Shown here piece by piece: positions 58,935 through 64,000 of a stretch of DNA of 64,000 nt. The stretch spans positions 13,086,476 through 13,150,475 of the forward strand of contig CM055092.1 of NCBI GenBank assembly GCA_029204225.1. Direction: 5' to 3'. Every line of letters begins with the position of its first letter. The stretch's first letter is position 1. Made by a program: the position numbers and the translations under genes. The stretch is from Diphasiastrum complanatum (Eukaryota > Streptophyta > Lycopodiopsida > Lycopodiales > Lycopodiaceae). Under the pieces are notes generated by a model. That model did not search any database. It worked only from the letters and a program-made list of their open reading frames with translations, and was not told the origin of the DNA.

Positions 58935-59200
58935 ACTATTGTGTTACTGTATTGTGGGTCCTATCAGTGGATAAGAATCAGTTGGCCTCATCACAAGGCA
59001 AGTCGACGGGACACATGTCCCATCAACGGCAACCTGGGCCATGCATGGGTTGCCATAGTGAAGAACTATATGTATAGTGTATTTTGATTTTGAGAAATAC
59101 AGTTGCTACGTGAGCTTGGTGTGGAGAGTGTTTTTTGTCTGTGTTACTGTATAGCATGATCTGTGTTCCTGTTCGAAGCAAATTCTAAGTTGGTATCAGA
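58935..59200 (+). repeat. Partial LTR and primer site of another copia copy
   Basis: TGGTATCAGATCC at 59191 is a tRNA-Met primer-site variant. The sequence before it ends ...AAATTCTAAGT. The leader after it (GAGAGCTTCGGGAGAAGAG) is repeated at 61090, upstream of the large copia copy, showing that these two are related. Confidence 0.5.
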
Positions 59201-60440
59201 TCCATACAGGGAGCGTACACTATACAACGTCACTGTTGAAGAGAGCTTCGGGAGAAGAGTCTTCTGAGAGTTTGAGATTTACGACAGATTGAAGGCGGAA
59301 AGTAAAGCACTGGTGCACAACGTCTAGCATACAGAGGCTTGCTAAGCTAGAAACTAAGAGAGGATTCAGAGACATGACTTATCAGTTGAATCTAAAAAGT
59401 GGAGAGACGGAATTCTGAAAATTTTGTAAAAAGACTGCTTGGTGTTTGTAGTTGATGTGTATCCAATCGGACGCCGATTTATGAACTGATTAAAGTAGTG
59501 GATTGCCAACAGTAGGGCGACCTCCATGATGAAGAAATTTGGAAGTGACAGCCACTAGAAGGCAGGTGAAACAGCTTAGAAGTCTGACTGGTTTCTGAGC
59601 AAGGGTTTGAAGACCAAAAATCAAAGATCTCTCTATATTTGAGACTTTTGAGTGTTGTAAACGCATGTAGAAGGGCGCTTTGGTCAGTCAAACAGATTTT
59701 CCAATGGCCGTTGATAGTTGTGGATCGATCTGGGTGTTGGATCAGATTTTCTGAGGGCGAAGAAACTTTCATTCACCATAGCTTCAAAGCTAAAGAAGAG
59801 GAGAGGACGTGCAAGGGTCGCGCGAGGTCAGGGGAAGAGGGCACATAGTGTCTTAGAGGGAGCAGCGACTCCAAGGCTTGCTTTCAGCCCACATATGCAT
59901 CTAAAACTGTCGAATCGTATGGGAGCTTGATCAATGGCCCAAAGTGAAGAGTTTGAGACCATTGGATTTTCTCTAGACATTGGATTTCATTAAGTCCATT
60001 GTGAACTTCAAAGAAAGGGGCTTGAAGTGCAAATTGTACTTCAACTTCATTAAAAAATTTCAAATTGAAGTAAAAGTTGGGTCCCAAGTTTTTGAAGGGT
60101 GAAGTTTCTTCAGGTGAAGAAACAGTTCAAAAACTCAAAAAGTCCCTATTTTCTAGTCCTTTAAATTCATTGAGAATTGCTCTTGTTATCAATATCTTTT
60201 GTGGGCTGCCTCATAGCCTACATATAATAGATTTTTTTTTTTCCTTTGATTGTATGAATTGGCTTTGTACTACACTGAATCAAAGGACTTTGCATCTCCG
60301 ATCACCCGGACCATCCTATACCCCCCCCCACCCCAAAAACCCCTTGTACGGTGTCCTTACTGTTGCTCGGTTCCGATACTACCATCGATGGAATCGCTCT
60401 TCCAAGAACTACGATCGTGCATGTTCCTCCATAGCCTATA
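59201..60440. other. Copia leader fragment and anonymous sequence
   Basis: The first 100-200 bases match the leader at 61080-61190. The rest shows no recognisable coding region. Confidence 0.4.
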
Positions 60441-60442
60441 GG

Positions 60443-60870
60443 CTCTAATACCAAGTTAACATTCTATGTGGAAATTCTGATCTAGTGGAGAGTCCAGATT
60501 AGAAATGCAATCACTGACTGATTATTCAACCATCGAAACCATAAACAGCATCCACAAGAAACAGAGTGATGGAGGAGCTCACATAAAGCAAAGAGCTCAC
60601 AAAGCAAAAGCATCTTCATTACAAAGAAAGTGATACATACACAAGCAAAGGTCCCCTTTAGCATGGGGATGCCACGTGGCATAAGCCTAATAAATGCACG
60701 AATTTCATTGTTGGCCTCTACGTGGCATTTGAGCCTATATACAAGTGTAATCCCCTTATCGGCCTAGGACAAGCCCCTAGATTTTTACCTAAAGCCTACC
60801 TACCAAACTGAAACAATTCATAACAATTGTAAACTACACTAACAGTACAATTACAGTTGATCTTACTAAT
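60443..60870 (-). repeat. Minus-strand primer site and LTR-like segment
   Basis: The complement of a tRNA-Met primer-site variant (CTCTAATACCA, 60443-60453) is followed by TTAACATTCTATG, probably the inner end of a minus-strand LTR. A far end near ACACTAACA (about 60843) is possible. No internal genes of this element are recognisable. Confidence 0.4.
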
Positions 60871-61053
60871 TCTAACTCAAGCTTCACAAGGTTGAAGCAA
60901 CAAAGTCTTTGGCAATCCAATAGCTTTTCCATCTTTGACCATAGAACTTATAGTGATCCGTTGGGGCTTTGTTAGTGCCAGACATATCTCTTTGTGAATT
61001 GGAGACACCTAGTTTAAATGTAGGTTGACAAGTTGGCAGGTTGGTGTCGTCAA

Positions 61054-64000
61054 TGGTATATCCATAGAAAAGATAACATAAAAGGAAGAGAGCTTTGGGA
61101 GAACTGTCTTCTGAGAGTTCAGGGTTTTACGGCGGATTGAAGGCCGCCAAATGAAGCAGACATCAAAGTGTTCGACAAAAAGATGAGGAAAGCTTTGACC
61201 TTCATTAACTTGTCAGTGAAGGATCACAGCATTACCCACATTTGTGATGCTATTACACCCAGATAGGCATGGGATGTGCTAAAGGAGCAGTTTGAGACGT
61301 CAAATCCGTCAAGAATCATGTTTCTGAAGTCAAAGTTAAATAGTGTCCGCATGGAACAAGGAGAGCACATTCAGACGTACATGACCAGAATCAAGACAAT
61401 GAGAGATGAACTGCATTCTATTGGAGAGCGCATACGTGATGTGGTGCTGGTGCATAATGCATGCGGCATTGCAGAATCCTATCAGATGTTTGTGAGCGGA
61501 ACAACATCAAGAGAAAGATTGCCAACCTTTGACGAGCTCACAAGAATCTTGATGCAGGAAGAGCAACGACGAGAAATGGTGAAAGCTAGACGTCAAAATA
61601 CTGATGATCAGGCACTTGCGACACGCCAAAAACAAGGCAAAGGCAAGGGCAAGAAGAAGACTAAGCAGCAATTTGCCAAATCTTAGGAGGATGAGGGATC
61701 TTCCAGCAAAATTAAAAAGAAAGACAAGTGCTTTCATTGTGGTAAAAAGGGCCATTGGAAGAGTGAATGTCGCAAATTCCTGGGAGAACAAGGCAAGGGG
61801 AAACCAAAACAAGCAGGTAACCTTGTCGATGAAGGTGAGATTGAAGACTCTAGCATCTTCATATCTGCATTGTCATCTAATCAAGATGATCAAGCATGGT
61901 ATATTGACTCAAGAGCCACAAGACACATGACAGGAAACAAGAATTGGTTCAGTAGTTTGAAGGTGTTGGATAATGGAACATCTGTTTCACAAGAAAATGG
62001 TGAGGTGTGCATGATCAAGGGGATAGGCACAGTTTCAATCTAACTGGCTGATGGAAAAAGCAGGATGATCAGGGAGGTACTTTACGTACCAGGTTTGAAG
62101 AAAAATCTACTTTCTGTTGGAGTCATTACTGATCAGAAGTTGAAAGTAGAATTCGCCCATGATCGTTGCTTTGTGAAGGATGCGAACCAAAAGTTCAAAG
62201 TTATTGCGAATGGAGTAAGAAAGCCCAATACAAAATTGTACAGGTTGAATGCTACAATCAAGGGGCAACAGGGACTTATATCATCCATTCCTTCGCAAAC
62301 TGAGTTGTGGCACAAGAGGCTTGGTCACTTGAACTTGGGAAGCCTCAGTTTGATGAGAAAATTGGAGATGGTAACAGGACTGCCTACCATAGAAGATCAC
62401 TTGAAATCGATGTGCAAATTTTGTATATATGGGAAGCAGCATCGAGAGAAGTTCAATAAAGGGGGTGTTGCAAGAGCAAAGAACATCCTGGATTTAATCC
62501 ACACAGATTTATGCGGGCCCATGAGGACCATGTCCTTAGGAAAAGCCTTCTATTTCATGACCTTTATTGATGATATGTCACGTAAGACGTGGATCTACTT
62601 CTTGAAGAAGAAATCAAATGCTTTTGATAACTTCAAGAACTTCAAAAACTTGGTCGAAAATCAGACAGGTAAGAAGATCAAAGTCCTAAGATCAGATAGT
62701 GGAGGTGAGTATAAGTCTAATGACTTCAATGATCTTTGTGATCAATGTGGGATTAAAAGACAATTTATGCAAGCTCATACTCCTGCTCTCAATGGTGTAG
62801 CTGAGCGCAAAAATCGTACAATTGTGGAAAGTGCCAGATATATGCTAGTTGAGATGAAATTACCAAAAGATTTTTGGTCAGAGGCATGTAGCACAGCAGT
62901 CTATCTTCAAAATAGAAGTCCTACCACTGCCATACCAAAAATAACACCTGAGGAAGCATTCACAAAGAAGAAGCCAAAGGTGAACCACTTGCGAATCTTT
63001 GGATGTAAGGCCTTTGTACATATTCCTAAGGAAGAGAGACGTAAACTTGATGTAAAAGCTATCAAGTGCATATTCTTAGGATATGATGATCGCGTAAAGG
63101 GCTATAGATGTTTTGATCCAGTCGAAAACAAAATCCATATAAGCCGAGATGTTATCTTTGATGAATCCAAGATGTATGAAGACGAAGATGCTGAGAAGAT
63201 AGATACATCCAGTAGGAAAAATGGTATAGTGAGGATACCACCTGATTATGATCCATTCATTGACGTTCCGAGTGATGAACATGAGAATACATCTCAAGAT
63301 ACTACTACTCAACCTCAAGAAATAGATTGGAGAGGTAGGGACAAACATTTTGGTGCAAGAAGGATTGAAATTGCAGGTGACAAACGCAAGGAGAAGGATG
63401 TACCATGGGATACATTTTCACCAGGAAGCCGATCACCTGACAGAAAGCTCCCTAAGTGGTTTGAGAGATTGATGGAGAGCCGCGACATAGATGACTTTCC
63501 AGGATCATCTAACCAGGGAGAGCTACGAAGATCAACAAGAGAGAAGATACTACCTGAAAGGTATGAAGCAAATTATGCTCTCTTATCTAGCATTATTCAA
63601 AGCAAAGAACCTTCGACTTATTGTGAAGTGAAGGATGATGATATTTGGATCAAGGCCATGGGAGAGGAGATGGAGTCAATTGCTAAGCATAGCACATGGG
63701 ACTTAGTAGAACCACCAGTTGGCAAGAAACCCATTGGTTGCAAATGGGTATACATAACTAAGTACCATGCAGATGGAAGCATAGCAAATCACAAAGCAAG
63801 GTTGGTAATCAAAGGGTACGCACAAAATAAAGGCATTGACTATGAGGAGACCTTTGTGCCGGTGTGTAAGTGGAATACTCTACGTCTACTAATTGCTTTA
63901 GCTTCACATTTTGGTTGGCCTTTGCATCAGATAGATGTGAAATCTGCTTTTCTAAATGGTGAGTTAGAAGAAGAAGTGTTCATGGATCAACCTGAAGGCT
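61054..64000 (+). pseudogene. Copia gag-pol polyprotein, running off the right edge
   Basis: A degenerate primer site lies at 61054. One frame encodes gag to RT with stops only at 61264, 61684 and 62041. From 62044 it is open to the window edge, about 652 codons. Gag core: LKEQFETSNPSRIMFLKSKL. Zinc knuckle CFHCGKKGHWKSEC is at about 61731. The protease motif is altered to WYIDSRATRHM, with Arg for the active-site Gly. Integrase has LWHKRLGHLN, CKFC, and catalytic Asp, Asp, Glu in HTDLCGPM, RSDSGGEY and NGVAERKNRT. RT begins at GCKWVYITKYHADG and reaches FLNGELEEEVFMDQPEG. The rest of RT and RNase H lie beyond the window. Confidence 0.92.

Noticed and set aside
1-64000. CRISPR arrays, tRNA or rRNA genes, organellar insertions
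   Set aside because: None recognised. The tRNA-like words are retrotransposon primer sites of 11-20 bases, and the repeats are microsatellites, LTRs or element modules.

Overview
This is nuclear DNA from a land plant with a large, repeat-rich genome. It has plant-type Ty1/copia and Ty3/gypsy retrotransposons primed from tRNA-Met and tRNA-Asp, an intron-bearing plant-type TIM14 gene with one intron of nearly 5 kb, hAT transposase remains and many GA microsatellites. The sequence is AT-rich and gene-poor. I cannot name the species; a fern, lycophyte, gymnosperm or large-genome angiosperm would all fit.

Layout. Positions 1-6787 (minus strand) hold a decayed gypsy element: a truncated LTR, a tRNA-Asp-type primer site, a long leader with an unusual motif array, two tandem copies of a four-zinc-knuckle gag, and three exons of a C48 (ULP1-like) cysteine protease. 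Positions 8307-14830 (minus) hold the only convincing host gene, a complete three-exon TIM14/PAM18. Its first intron contains a degenerate hAT transposase on the opposite strand. Positions 15360-18950 are AT-rich with no gene seen. Positions 18953-20628 repeat the gag-C48 segment of the left edge in inverted orientation, so the TIM14 locus sits between two inverted arms about 17 kb apart.

From about 20.6 to 28.4 kb lie broken copia elements of one family (gag, double zinc knuckles, protease, integrase, RNase H), with a 180-bp zinc-knuckle tandem repeat and a perfect primer-site palindrome. From 28.4 to 32.8 kb there are only LTR and leader pieces. From 32.8 to 39.8 kb a gypsy LTR is split by a young, nearly intact copia element with 682-bp LTRs, a 5-bp target duplication and one stop codon in its polyprotein. 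From 39.9 to 49.8 kb there is an unrecognised decayed coding region, a truncated gypsy element with a tRNA-Met primer site, and another copy of the four-knuckle gypsy gag with its leader and 879-bp LTR.

From 49.8 to 64.0 kb there are five further copia pieces. One is an internally deleted element nested in another with a clear ATGGA target duplication. Another is a copia polyprotein open from 62044 past the right edge.

The most unusual feature is the gag plus C48 protease arrangement, present in both inverted arms with exon reading frames preserved. The C48 exons lie about where a gypsy element would normally encode its aspartic protease. The other points of interest are the alternating-orientation motif array in the gypsy leader, the TIM14 exon 1 that contributes only the start codon, and the 180-bp zinc-knuckle repeat.
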